64,000 bases of DNA from Ficedula albicollis (taxonomy: Eukaryota; Chordata; Aves; Passeriformes; Muscicapidae): contig NC_021675.1 of the NCBI RefSeq assembly GCF_000247815.1, forward strand, positions 61,597,029-61,661,028, in the 5' to 3' direction. Below, in pieces: positions 50,898 to 64,000 of this stretch. Below the pieces are notes generated by a model that was not told the origin of the DNA, did not search any database, and worked only from the letters and a program-made list of their open reading frames with translations. Position 1 is the first letter of the stretch. Every line of letters starts with the position of its first letter. The position numbers were made by a program, and so were the translations under genes.

Positions 50898-53312
50898 GTA
50901 AGGCTAACCACCCAAAAGCCCTCCTCTTCTCCTCTTCCTTCTCCTGGAGACAAGTAGAGTTCCACCTTCAAGGAGAGGGAGACAGGAGCTGTCACTCTCC
51001 CCTAGAAATGAGGGGGATCAACTCTTTGGAAATCTGCCTACTGCTGGTGGTGAAAGTGGGGTTGTGCTTGGGAAGTACGGATGGGAAGGTGGGCGGTGGG
51101 TGGCTGTGCAGCACAAAAACAAGGCTGGGATATAAGGGAACATAATGATTCCTCATCACTAAGGCTGTGGCAGAGATGTCTTTCTGTCAGTCTGTGAATT
51201 TCCCTGCTGGAAGGACGCCCATCACTCTTATAGGGAATGTAGAAGGTTCACCTCATCCCTGACCCTGCCTTCTAGGAATGTGATAGATTGCAGGAAGGTG
51301 AACTTTTGACCTTCTGTATGCTTTTCTGCTTAAAAAAAAAAAAAAAAGAGCTTTTCCTTACGTTTAGCTTTAGGTCATTTATTTCAAATCCAAAGTATGA
51401 GATTTATTAGGATCTGACAGCTGTAGGGTGTGTTTTAGCTTGCTATAAGCAATATGGAATTTGTTTGAATTGATTGGCTGGAAAAGCAGATTTACCCTCT
51501 AGAATAAAGGTTAAATAGGAACATGCTACTAAATTAATTGAAATTTTTGATTCAGTAACCAGTTGACTAATAAAATAAATTAACAGTGCCTTTTAAAAAT
51601 AGATTTTTTTATCAAGTGTGCTTGATTATGTGGGGACAGTAGAGACATGAGTTTCAGTGTAGTCACAAGGTCTATTCCAGGAAAACTATTTTCAGAGAGT
51701 TTAAACTTAAAATGAGTCAGAAAAATATTTATTTTGTAGGATTACAGGAAGAGATAAGTTAACCTGAAACTGACCTTAATGCTACCCAAGGAAATTCAAC
51801 TATATTTCAGTGCTTAAATATAAGCCATAGACTGTCACTGGCCTTGAACTGCTACACAGTGCAGTCCATGTGCCATGTGCTGCATATAATTTGAGAGTGC
51901 TGTTCCCACGAACATCAAAGTGAGGTCTACCACAGCCTAAAGGGATTTTATTTTTGGATAAAGCTGCACAAAGAGAAGAGTTGTAGACTTTTTACAGCCA
52001 ATTACAGGAAGAGGCTGTGTGGTTTGCAGCATGACCTTTCTCTGTGAGGTATGATTCTGCTCCAGTTCCAGCTGATCAGTCTTGCCATGGAATATTAATC
52101 CTAGCAACCACAAATGTATGGATCATTGAGGGGTGACTCTGAGAGTGTTTTGTGTGTGTTGGCAGCTGTGGTGTCTTAGGGTAGGGCTTGCAGAAAGGTG
52201 AATATGCTGCTGGAGGGATGGCTAGAGGTAGGGAAAGGGAGCTGTCAGTGGCACCACGTTGTGTGCCAAGTAGGGGACACCCTTAACACTGGAGAGCTGT
52301 TGGATCAGACAATAAAGCTGAGACCTGAGAGGTTTCTCAAGGGTCTTTCTTTTCTTAGGGGGGGACAAGACCATGTCTGGCCACATGAAAAGAAAGGGGC
52401 CTGCAGTGATGCACATGTTCATAAATGGACCTGGCAGGGGCCTCCTCTCAGCATGCAGGGCATAGGCTATGCCTTCAGCTGCAGCAGTGGGATTTTCTCT
52501 CCTGTTCTGGGATCCCTTGTGTAGGTCTTCCTGTATCCCAGTGGTCAGACCTGTAGTGCCCTGCAAGAGGAGACCAGCCTGGAGCTGCTCTTGCAGGAGG
52601 GAACAGCAGGAACCAGTACAACTGTCTGACTCCCAGCAAGGCTGGAGCTGCTTTCTGCAGGCTTCCTGGTGGTATTTGTTCTGCAGTGACTCATTTTGTT
52701 GTTTTTTTTTAATACGAAGCCAAAATGAAACATGATTTACAATACCAAGATCCTTTGAAAATGCTTTGTGCTTTTCTGTTAAGAAAAATAAGGAAATGAT
52801 TACTGTCCTCCAGCTCCACAATATGACACAGGCATCATACACTATGTGGTGAGCTTTTTGGGCAGCAGTTGGGAGCTGTGGCACTAGGAGAGGGCAGATC
52901 CCTTCTCCCTGGCTGTGTCCTGTATTCCTGAGGATTCAGTAAGCTGCTGTCTCTCTCAGTGATAAGATGCTAAGAGGTCCCATTGTCAGACCCTTATGAG
53001 TTTAACTGGCCTCTTAACATATAGTTTGGGTGAGAAAAATACAGTTTAGCATGTTTCCTGTGAGACATGGCCAAACTTTTTCAGAGGGAGCTAATAAACC
53101 TGATTCCTCATTATCTGAGTTGTGCATCTCTGCTACTGACTGATGTAGTCCAGTGGTAATTAGTTAAATGAAGTGCTTTATAAATATTGACAACAAAACT
53201 AAAAACACACAGAGGCAGACTGAAGTGATGTGTCTACAAGGGGGCGACTTTCCCTGCAGCTGGGGACAACTGTACAATTGATGCCACCAGGGCCAGGCGA
53301 AAGCTGCATGAT
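50898..53312 (+). other. Presumed CPZ intron 1, first part
   Basis: Intronic sequence follows the GTAAGG donor. It includes an A15 run near 51332 and a minus-strand frame of 220 codons at 52222-52884, the longest frame in the window that is not made of simple repeats. That frame shows no recognised domain and no splice or Kozak support, so I do not call it a gene. Confidence 0.5.
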
Positions 53313-53432
53313 AAAATCGTAGAATGGTTTGTGTAGGACGGGACAATAAAGATTACCTCGTTCCAACTACCCCACAAGCCCAGGCTGCTCCTGCCACCAG
53401 CCTTGAACACTTCCAGAATGGGGCACAACAGC
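53313..53432 (-). mobile_element. CR1 LINE 3' end fragment
   Basis: The plus strand begins with ATCGTAGAATGGTTTGTGTAGGACGGGAC and runs through TCGTTCCAACTACCCC to GCCTTGAACACTTCCAGAATGG. This is the complement of a CR1 3' terminus of the type that usually reads AATGGTTTGGGTTGGAAGGG. Only about 120 bases remain, and the copy stops where the GC-rich segment begins. Confidence 0.88.
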
Positions 53433-53600
53433 GAAAAAACCTTAATCAATAGTGATGCTAAAGCAATAAATCAGTTCCTCTCCTGTCACTCGTATCCAGG
53501 GACCACGTTGCTGGGGCACTCCTGGGCAGGGGCACCGCGATGTTCGGTGGGGTTGCGAACCCCCGGCACTCACCGGGTCCCTCCCGGCCCCGCTCGACCC
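53433..53600. other. GC-rich lead-in to the minisatellite
   Basis: Composition rises steadily in C, G and CpG. No coding exon with splice sites was identified. Confidence 0.45.
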
Positions 53601-56287
<2,687 letters not shown>

Positions 56288-56446
56288 TGTCCCAGCCTTT
56301 TGCCGCCCTCCCGATCCCTGCCGAACCGGACGGGGCTGCCCGAGCCTTTTGCCGCCCTCCCGATCCCTGCCCCAGCCTTTGCCACCCTGTCCCAGCCTTT
56401 GCCATCCTGTCCCAGCCTTTTGCCGCCCTCCCGATCCGTGCCCCAG
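56288..56446 (+). repeat. GC-rich minisatellite, TGTCCCAGCCTTTTGCCGCC-type unit
   Basis: Units built from CCCAGCCTTTTGCC and GCCCTCCCGATCCCTGCC recur four to five times with variable spacing. The array differs from the minisatellite on the left side of the poly-C run. Confidence 0.88.
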
Positions 56447-56487
56447 CGCTGGAAGGATGGCTCGGGCAGGTGGCACAGCCTGTCCGG

Positions 56488-56832
56488 TGCCAGATCCATG
56501 GAATTGCTGCGGTTGGAAACCACCGCGATGATCTTCCAGTTCAGCCACGGACCCAGGACCGCCGGGCTCAGCACCAAAGCGGCTCCCTAGGCTGCACATC
56601 TGCACATCTTTTAAAAGTCCTTCCAGGGATGGTGACTCAACCAGTTCCCTGGACAGCCTGTTCCAAAGGTTGACAACCTTTCTGTGAAGAAATCTTCCCT
56701 AATACCCAACCTACACCTCCCCTAGACCAACCTCAGGCCATTTCCTCTCATCCTTTTACTTGTTACTGGGAGAAGAACTGACCTCTCCCTTCCTCACTAC
56801 AACCCCTCTCCAGGCAATTGTAGAGAAGGCAG
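56488..56832 (-). mobile_element. CR1 LINE 3' fragment
   Basis: The plus strand runs from ATGGAATTGCTGCGGTTGGAAACC through GATCTTCCAGTTCAG, CGGGCTCAGCACCAAAGC, TCCAGGGATGGTGACTCAACC, GACAGCCTGTTCCAAAGGTTG, and GGCCATTTCCTCTCATCC to a truncation after CAGGCAATTGTAGAGAAGG. This is the complement of the CR1 3' end. Its first 90 bases keep many CpG sites. It is inactive and 5'-truncated. Confidence 0.92.
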
Positions 56833-58171
56833 GAGTCCAGAGGAGTGGAACTGTTTAACCTGAAGCTGTGGAGGTAGCAGAGCAGCCAGAGTGCTGCTTG
56901 GCACACCTATCACTTGTGGGTCTTCTCTTCCAAGCACCTTAACAAGGTTTTCATCACTTTGGCTTTCTCCTGAGACAGACGTCGTCCCATCCTGAGGATC
57001 TCTGACCTTAGCCACTGGAGATGAGAGGTACATGGAGGAGAGATGAGGAGTAAGAAAACACCAGGGCAGGAGGCAGGGGACAATTACAGTATTTATTCTG
57101 GAGCCCAGAATAGATTTTGAGGCACTGGCTCCTCTCTGAGCTATATCATTGAGTACTCAAGACCTATTGTCAGACTGACAGAAAAAGCGTGTTCACATAG
57201 AGATGCTATACCTTTCTCCTCTTCTCCTCTGCAGCTCCAAACCCCACAGTGTGCCACAGTTTTTGCTAAGTAAAAGGCAAAAAAAGGGAAAAGTTATTTC
57301 CTCTCATGGCCTTCACACTGGTCCAAGCTCCATGGGACCTGATCAAATTTGCTCACCTGCTGTGGATGTTTCTCTTGCTGGTTTCCTGGTGAAACCTGCG
57401 GACACACAGAGACAGAGCCTCTCCAGCTGCTGCTGCTCCTGAGATTGCACTGAGTGACCTGGCAGTGGGCTGGGGTCTTCTCCCTGCCCCAGTGGGGTGG
57501 TCTCTCATCCCGCTCTGGCTGGCACTGGTGGGTGCTGACATGGAGCGTGACCACAGGACTGTGCTGCCACATGCGGGAAAGCCCGAGCTGCAGGAATCTC
57601 ACTGGCTGGACCTGAGGTGGATGTGTCCAAGTCATGTCAAAAGAAAAAATGCAGAACTAGCATCTACATCATGCTCACTCATGAGATGAGAAATTCCTGC
57701 TCTTTGTGAAGCCAATTGTCATCACTGAATCATGTGAGCTCTGCTGAATTCCTGCCAGTGGCTCTAGGATTTCTACACAATTATTATTTTAGCAACACTG
57801 GCCTTCAGCTGCTTTTAACATGGGAAATGGGATCAGAAACAGACACATACAGGGAAAGTAAGTTTATATTGAAAATAAAATACACAGATATCTCCTTATA
57901 CCACTGAAACAATTTATGCATGATTTTAATCCGAAGGCAAAATTTTCTTCAGAATCCTTATACAGGCATCTTTAAAGTGTGGGGGTGTGAATACATAGAA
58001 GTCAAAACTTGAACAAAGCCCTGCTACTCTTAGTCACAGCTAGGCTTTTAGCAATACTTAACAACACTAATGGTTGATCCCCTATAACAATTCTAGGCAC
58101 TACCTCTCCCTTCTCACAGTCAGTGTTTGAGGATGCTGCTGGCTGACAGCTGCCATGGTCCCCTTTGATGC
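56833..58171. other. Presumed CPZ intron 1, continued; no exon recognised
   Basis: Unique sequence. A pyrimidine tract ending CTCTGCAG at about 57234 resembles a splice acceptor, but the sequence after it reaches a stop after about ten codons in the frame required by the exon 1 donor. It is not supported as CPZ exon 2. Confidence 0.45.
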
Positions 58172-58330
58172 CATGTGAGAGCCAACCCCTCCTGAAGCCT
58201 GGGTCAAATGCTGGATAAATGCCACATGTGAGAGCCAACCCCTCCTGAAGCCTGGGCTAAATGCTGGATAAATGCCATGTGTTGTTGCCCCCCTCCTGAA
58301 GCCTGGGTCAAATGCTGGATAAATGCCATG
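58172..58330 (+). repeat. Tandem repeat, about 53-base unit x3
   Basis: Three copies start at 58172, 58225 and 58276. Each contains CCTCCTGAAGCCTGGGTCAA (the middle one GGGCTAA) and ends ATGCTGGATAAATGCCA. The third has a diverged left part (TTGTTGCCCCC). Confidence 0.93.
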
Positions 58331-59006
58331 ATGCAGGGCTGGGCATGGAGGTGCCATTTCGGAGTCACCTCTCCTGGTGTGAACTTGGTGTTTGAGGCTC
58401 CTGAGCCATGTCCTGGTCTCTTTGCTGGCCTTTTATGACCCAGGCTTTTTATGACTGCTGAATCTTGTTAGGACAGAATCACCTTCCCAGGTGGATGCGG
58501 CTGTCATAGACCAGTGGAGTTTAGGGACTTAGGGTTACTTTGTCCACTTCAGAAATAAAACTGAAATTTCAATCCCTTAATTTATACTGTTGTAACTCCA
58601 CTGAAATTATTGACACCCAATTTTTAGGGTTATAATAGGATACAGTTATCTAGGAGACAATATGAGATTAAGGCACAGATTTAAGTCAAGGTTGTCAAAT
58701 TAACTGTCAATCTTTTGTAACACAAAAGTACCACATTTGGTACCTTTATCAAATGTGATATTAATTATAGTCCTCGTACATCTAAACTATAGAAAAGACA
58801 GAGTTGATCTAGGGGGATGGATACACTGTTTAAAGAGGATGGAATTATGCTTTGGCAAATGTTTTGAAAATATTGTGGCAGAAAAGATGAAACCCTCATT
58901 TTTTTCAGGCATGATCTTCTGTCCCATAGCATTCAACAGAGTTGGGCTTGTTTAAAGGAAAGCTTCTAACTGTGGAAGGTTGTTGGCCAAAGCACTTGGA
59001 GAGTAC
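58331..59006. other. Non-coding DNA, nothing recognised
   Basis: Unique sequence with short frames only. No exon or element was recognised. Confidence 0.5.
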
Positions 59007-59138
59007 TACATCATTAAACCATGGGAACTGAGCTGTAAAGAGTGTATGGTCACAAAGTAAAGCTATAGGGGCATCTACATCATTAAACCATGGGAACTGA
59101 GCTGTAGTGTATGGTCACAAAGTAAAGCACCACAGGGG
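59007..59138 (+). repeat. Tandem duplication, about 66-base unit x2
   Basis: Copies begin at 59007 and 59075 with CTACATCATTAAACCATGGG and share GAACTGAGCTGTA and GTGTATGGTCACAAAGTAAAGC. The second copy lacks four bases. Confidence 0.93.
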
Positions 59139-62100
59139 CACCACAGATCCAGAATACCTGATTAATCAGTGTTTTCATCCTTTGCCAGGCAGCCTGGTAA
59201 AAAAAATGATCCTTCAGATGGTAGTTGTGGAGAGTTCCTGACCTATTGCACCTTCTTAACTCAGCTGTTGTTTAATGCCATCATTCCCCAGATTTGAGCT
59301 TATTTCTTCTTCCTTCACTGACCAGTTCCTGAGAGATGATCTCCACATGTCTCCAGATCATCCTTGTGCACAGGAGGTGCTTGTTCAGCAGCAGCCCTGT
59401 CACACATGCAGCTCACTAAGCCTTCAGCCAATTTGGCAACTGGTGGCCCACATGTCGTTATCATCTTTGCTGCATTTTGTTTTCCCAATGGGTAATTTTT
59501 CCCAATTTTTGCAACTTGGAAAAGATCTAAACTGAGGCCAGAAAAGGGCACCTAATAGTTTTTGTTTAGGGAATTATGTTTATACTCAGGATTTTCAACT
59601 CCTGAAGGACTCCTTGAAGCAGCACTTTCCAGCCAGAGACACAGCTGGGGTGACCCCAGAGTCACTAGAGGCACCAAGGCAGTGGTGGGGACAGACAGAC
59701 AGATAGAAATGCTCTTGATCAGTTCTTTTAGGCACCAGCTACAACTGCAGACATGTTTCAGTTGCACCTGGACAACTAGAAACAAGGGAGGATTACTGGT
59801 GCCCACTAAGGCTGTCTTTGTGCCCTTGCTGTGTGACAGCTCTTGGTGTGCATCTGCACAGATTTTGACCTGTGGCCTGCAGGTTGTGACCTTACATCAC
59901 CCATGGAAAAGCTTCAGCACCTTCTCACTGGCTCCAGAGCAGCCCTGGGAGAGAAAAAACCCCAAAAGAGCTGATTGCAGTGTCATTGCTCTGGGAACAC
60001 CTTCAGTAATAAAATAAAACTGGATGTTTAACCAAATGCCAGGCTGCAGGTGGGTTAGAAAGAAGGGTGATTGGCAGTGAACACTGGCTTGAATCCTCCT
60101 GCTGTGATCTTCCTCTGCAAAATAAAGGAAGATGAGGCATTAATCCCTCTCAGGTGCTTTCAGGCTTCTTCAAATGGGGGAGCAGGGTTAAAGGAGGGCT
60201 GCACAGAGCTCTTGGGCACTGCTTCTGCCTGCTGCAAACACTTCCCTCCCCCAGGCAGTTACTGCAATTGCTGGAGGGTTAATAACATCTATTCAGTCCT
60301 CTACTCGCAAAATCTTTGATCTGTCCAGAAAATTGAGTTAACCACGTGGCTGCTTTTTGCAGGCACTCTTCTCTACTCCAGTTTTTCTGTAATTTTTTCT
60401 CTGTGGCTGGGAATCTTCTCCACTTCTGCCCCTGCATGTATGCCTTGGGTGTGTAGCTGCCTTCTCTTCTGCTTTCTGCTCAACCATTCTCCCCCTGCCC
60501 AGGCTACTCAGCTCTCTCATTACCCTGCCACTATACCCTTTACATCCCCACTCCTCCCAAAACCTCCTCCTGATGATTCTAACCCATTTAGTGTTATATA
60601 ATGGATCTTGTCCTGCCCTTGTCCTTCTGCTGCAGCTAGGAGCTGGCTCTGGAAGCAGGCTGTGTCTTGCCATTTGAAGGTGCTGTTCCAGTGTTTGCAA
60701 AATGGTACAGCTCAGCAGTGTTTGCATCTTGCTACTGATACTAAGTTTTGACTCTATAGTGAGGAAAGCAGAATATCACTGAAAGACCAACCTGATGAAC
60801 CACATAGAACAGCCAGGAGAGTAATAGTAATGTGATAAGGAAATGAAATGCTTTGTTTGGAGAAGTGGAGGCTTTGACTATAAACAGACTAAAATGAGTA
60901 CATATGTTATTCTAGTTAAAAAAAAAAAAGTGTTGTAAGAAGCCCAGAAATCTGGGAAGGAGTATGCTGGTCGTTACAATATAAATTATCTCATCTATTT
61001 TGATCTGTACTGACCAGCACACCCCCTACCAATCTGCCTCACTGAATGATTTAGATATTTCAGATTTAAGACTTGCCCTCGGGCTTATTCCAGATCATCA
61101 ATCACATGAGTCTCCCGTTGGCTTTGCTCTTGAAAAGGCAACTGGCCAGTCCATGGTACCAGAGGTAGCTGTTGAGCTCTGTTGTCTGGGCTAGGGTTAA
61201 TCACAGCAGCTTGCTTCCTTTGGTGCTGAATCATCAAGGGGAAAAAATGTAAGCTTGGCAGTAAAATATGTATGTGCTGCATTGTAGATTTTCAAGCTTG
61301 CTTTTGCAAATTAAAACCAGAAGCGTATTTTATAGAGAGAGCTCAGAAAGCTTGAAATGGCTTTTCTCCTCTTCAATAAGTTATTTTATCCATAATCTTA
61401 AATAGAAGCTGCACTACTGAAAGGACTTTTGTAGCTCTGGTGGAATAGTTAGAGTACAAAAACAAACATAAAAAATTGAAAAGGCTGTTCTGGGTCAGGA
61501 AGAAAAAGGTCTCTCTGTACCAACCTGTTGGTGGATGGGACTTTGAGAGGAGGTGACTGTCTTCCTTTGAGCTCAGGGAAGCCTTTGCACAAAAAACCTG
61601 AAAAATTTTAGACTCTTACAAGCACAGAAGAAGCAGCTTTTGAAGCCTGCCAAGTGAGTTGGGAGACCTGAGACACTCTTTGTATATCAGCCCCTGTCAT
61701 TTTTCTTGGGAAAATGAGGAAGGGAGTGGCTGACCTCTTCTGGCATTGCCAGAGCTTAGAGAAAATGAGCTGTCACGGGCAGGGATGGGGATTTTGTGGT
61801 GATTTCCATGTGCAGAGACCCAGGCCAGTGGATGCAAGGTTGCAGGAACAGACAGTACAGCTGCAGCCTGGGAGCTGGCTTTGGAGAGCTGCCTGCTGCT
61901 GGCCCAACTGCATGTATCCACACTTATTTATATAAGCACACATCCTGCAGAATTATCCTTGGCCCTTGCAGAGCTGCACCCTCCAAAACATATGTAAGCA
62001 TTGGAAAAGTCAAAACACCACATCAGCACACATACACATTTATGGCTGGCTATAAAGCAAGGTTTGGAATAAACCAGACCTTTTCTCTCTTGATTTTATA

Positions 62101-64000
62101 TATACTGACTCTGATAACCTGAAATCTCAAGCTGTTTCAGTCCTGGGTGTTTACAACAGAGCTGTGGCTGATATATGGGTCATAGTGCAGCTTGTATGAT
62201 GGGGAAAGGCAGCCAGAAGAAATTTCATGGATGTCTCTAGTAAGGAGAGACAGAGAGAAAATGCCATGGCATGCTGCAAATGTGTGAGGCTTCGGTCTAA
62301 CTTTAGCTTAAATCTAGATTTAGGTTTAGATCCAGGTTTAGGACCCAGCAGCAAGGAGCCACTTTTGCTAATCAGTGAATGAGTCTTGGTAGGTTTGAGT
62401 TTGTAAGGGGCATCCTGGATCATAAGTAGTGGAAAAGCTTTATCCACTCAGCAGGGGGGTTGCAGAATCACCCCTGTTTATCACATACGGAGATGAATAA
62501 CTTCAGTTGCCATGGAAAAGATTTATATGGTTTTGTTTCCTCATTTAAAAAATAGATTTACCCTCTTCAGACACCATCTTTGTTAATGAGCAATGGCCGT
62601 GTTGCTTAATAGATTTCCTCTCCCCACATGAATATGGTAAAAGTATCAAAGTGTGGATGGCATGTGGCACAGTCTGAAACCAGAGCTGTCTTTCCTCCTC
62701 CTGCTCACGAAAGGAGCCAGTCCTCAGGTGAACCCTGGGACAGCATATCAGTGGAATTTCACATCTCTTCCATCAGCTCTGCATTGCTTCCCCGTGCCTC
62801 TCCTCCTGGCAGAAAGCAGCATCTGTTAAGCACAGCAAGCCTGGAGCAGGGAGAAGCAGCACCACGTCCATACCCTGCCTGCTGCATTTCCCCTTTGGCT
62901 TCCTCTGCTTGTTCCAGCTGAATAAGCAGAATTCTGAGATGCCATTGAGAAGAGGCCTGTGCCACATCTCCAAGTGACTCCTGTGCAGCAAAAATGGTTG
63001 GGAAGACTGTGTGTGCCTCAGTTTCATTATTTGATCATTGCATGTCAGAGAGATAGACTAAAAGGACATTTGTAGCTTGGTCCTGGGGACAGCAGAAGGG
63101 GAAATGCCTCTTACCTTTGAGGAAATGTGAGCAGTTGTAGAAAGACCATTCATACTCCCCAAGTGCCCCATGAAGAACTGTGCTCATCACATACAACCCT
63201 CTACTCTAAAATAATAGCTACAATACATTAATTTTCTGCTCAGGAGAGGGGTAAAATGTGCCAAGTATTTCTCATCCACCCCTCAAGATAAAAAGGGGGA
63301 TTCTTTGCTAATGACCCTGGCAATAAGCAGAGATAGTGTCACTCTCTGCATTGGACGTGACTAAACTCAAGCCAGCCCTCTCCACACTGCATTTTCCCCT
63401 CTGTAAGGAACATTTGGCTGACTCCAGACTCATGTCCAAGGTCTCTCAAATGTGGGTGTGATGATGTTAGTATATAAGACTATCCAGATTCAGAGGGCAG
63501 TGACATCCAATTCTATCAGCAGGATTAATTGCTGGAGCTCTCACTAACAAGAGATCATTTATTTCTTTCTCACAGTTAGCTAGCATTGTACAAAATGCTA
63601 TTCTTTGATTATCCCCAGATGTAGCACTTCATGCAGTATCTGGCTGAGATGAAGTTTTTTTAGAAATGCCTTGACCTTAATAACTAACTCACAGAGGGGA
63701 TTGTGCCTAGCTAGGGGAAACACTGAACTTCTATAATGGAAGATACTGTTGATGAACCAGGTATTATTTAATGCAATTATCATAATGTACTGAGCCAGGA
63801 AAGGAGTTTGTATGGGTATATTTTTTTCTAGCTTCCTGCTTAACAGGACTTGTTGGTGTTGGGAATGGACTGTTTCTGTTGTTCTGATGCCTCATTTATT
63901 TTATGAGGTAATGTGGCTCAATTACAATCCATAATATAGAACCAGACTAATTTCCAATTAAATGTCTTCCTCCAAGATAAAATCCCAGGGTTAACTTGGT
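59139..64000. other. Presumed CPZ intron 1 to window end; no exon recognised
   Basis: Unique DNA with frames up to about 151 codons (59562-60017 on the plus strand) and no recognised domain. I looked for a second CPZ exon rich in cysteine (frizzled-type) and did not find one. A few degenerate TTTAGG-like words near 62318-62343 are too short to call. No RNA gene or transposon was identified. Confidence 0.45.

Noticed and set aside
57220..57270. Splice-acceptor-like CTCTGCAG as CPZ exon 2
   Set aside because: In the frame demanded by the exon 1 donor, a stop codon appears after about ten codons, and no matching cysteine-rich domain sequence follows.
62318..62343. TTTAGG-like words as an interstitial telomeric repeat
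   Set aside because: Only three or four degenerate units are present, within the range of chance.

Overview
The window is genomic DNA from an amniote with a bird-like genome. It has spliced genes with GT-AG introns, several fragments of the CR1 LINE (the dominant retrotransposon of birds, crocodilians and turtles), low gene density and many long simple repeats. A bird is the best guess; a crocodilian or turtle cannot be excluded from sequence alone. No bacterial, CRISPR, prophage or operon-like structure is present, and almost all longer open frames outside the two genes below come from simple repeats or look like chance frames.

Layout. Positions 1-21 kb are non-coding: CR1 fragments (3.1, 6.2-6.85, 17.6-18.1 kb), a diverged direct repeat pair (5.37-5.76 and 12.70-13.14 kb), a (TTTTG)68 array (10.6 kb) and two poly-A/poly-C/poly-A blocks (8.7 and 13.6 kb). 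From 21.3 to 25.8 kb lies a CpG-rich segment interrupted by two enormous pure-C runs and an N gap. It leads into a three-exon rhodopsin-like GPCR gene (25773-31524, + strand) that reconstructs to an uninterrupted 339-residue protein, which I identify as GPR78. The intron 2 start carries (CA)136 and the 3' flank carries (ATT)220.

From 31.5 to 50.4 kb the DNA is intergenic, with at least four local tandem duplications, a possible LTR remnant and another A/C/A block. At 50810-50897 a signal-peptide exon with a splice donor follows a GC-rich 5' flank. Its position next to GPR78 and its sequence fit exon 1 of CPZ (carboxypeptidase Z), the known GPR78 neighbour. The remaining 13 kb would then be CPZ intron 1. 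It holds CR1 fragments flanking a GC-rich minisatellite region that contains a 2.56 kb pure-C run, followed by more tandem repeats.

The two genes share orientation. They are not known to act in one pathway: GPR78 is an orphan receptor, and CPZ is a secreted Wnt-binding metallocarboxypeptidase. The most unusual signals are the six poly-C tracts (19 to 2840 bases). The longest are most likely assembly or base-calling artefacts at GC-rich repeats, but the recurrent A-C-A architecture deserves a check on raw reads. I found no convincing previously undescribed biological system.
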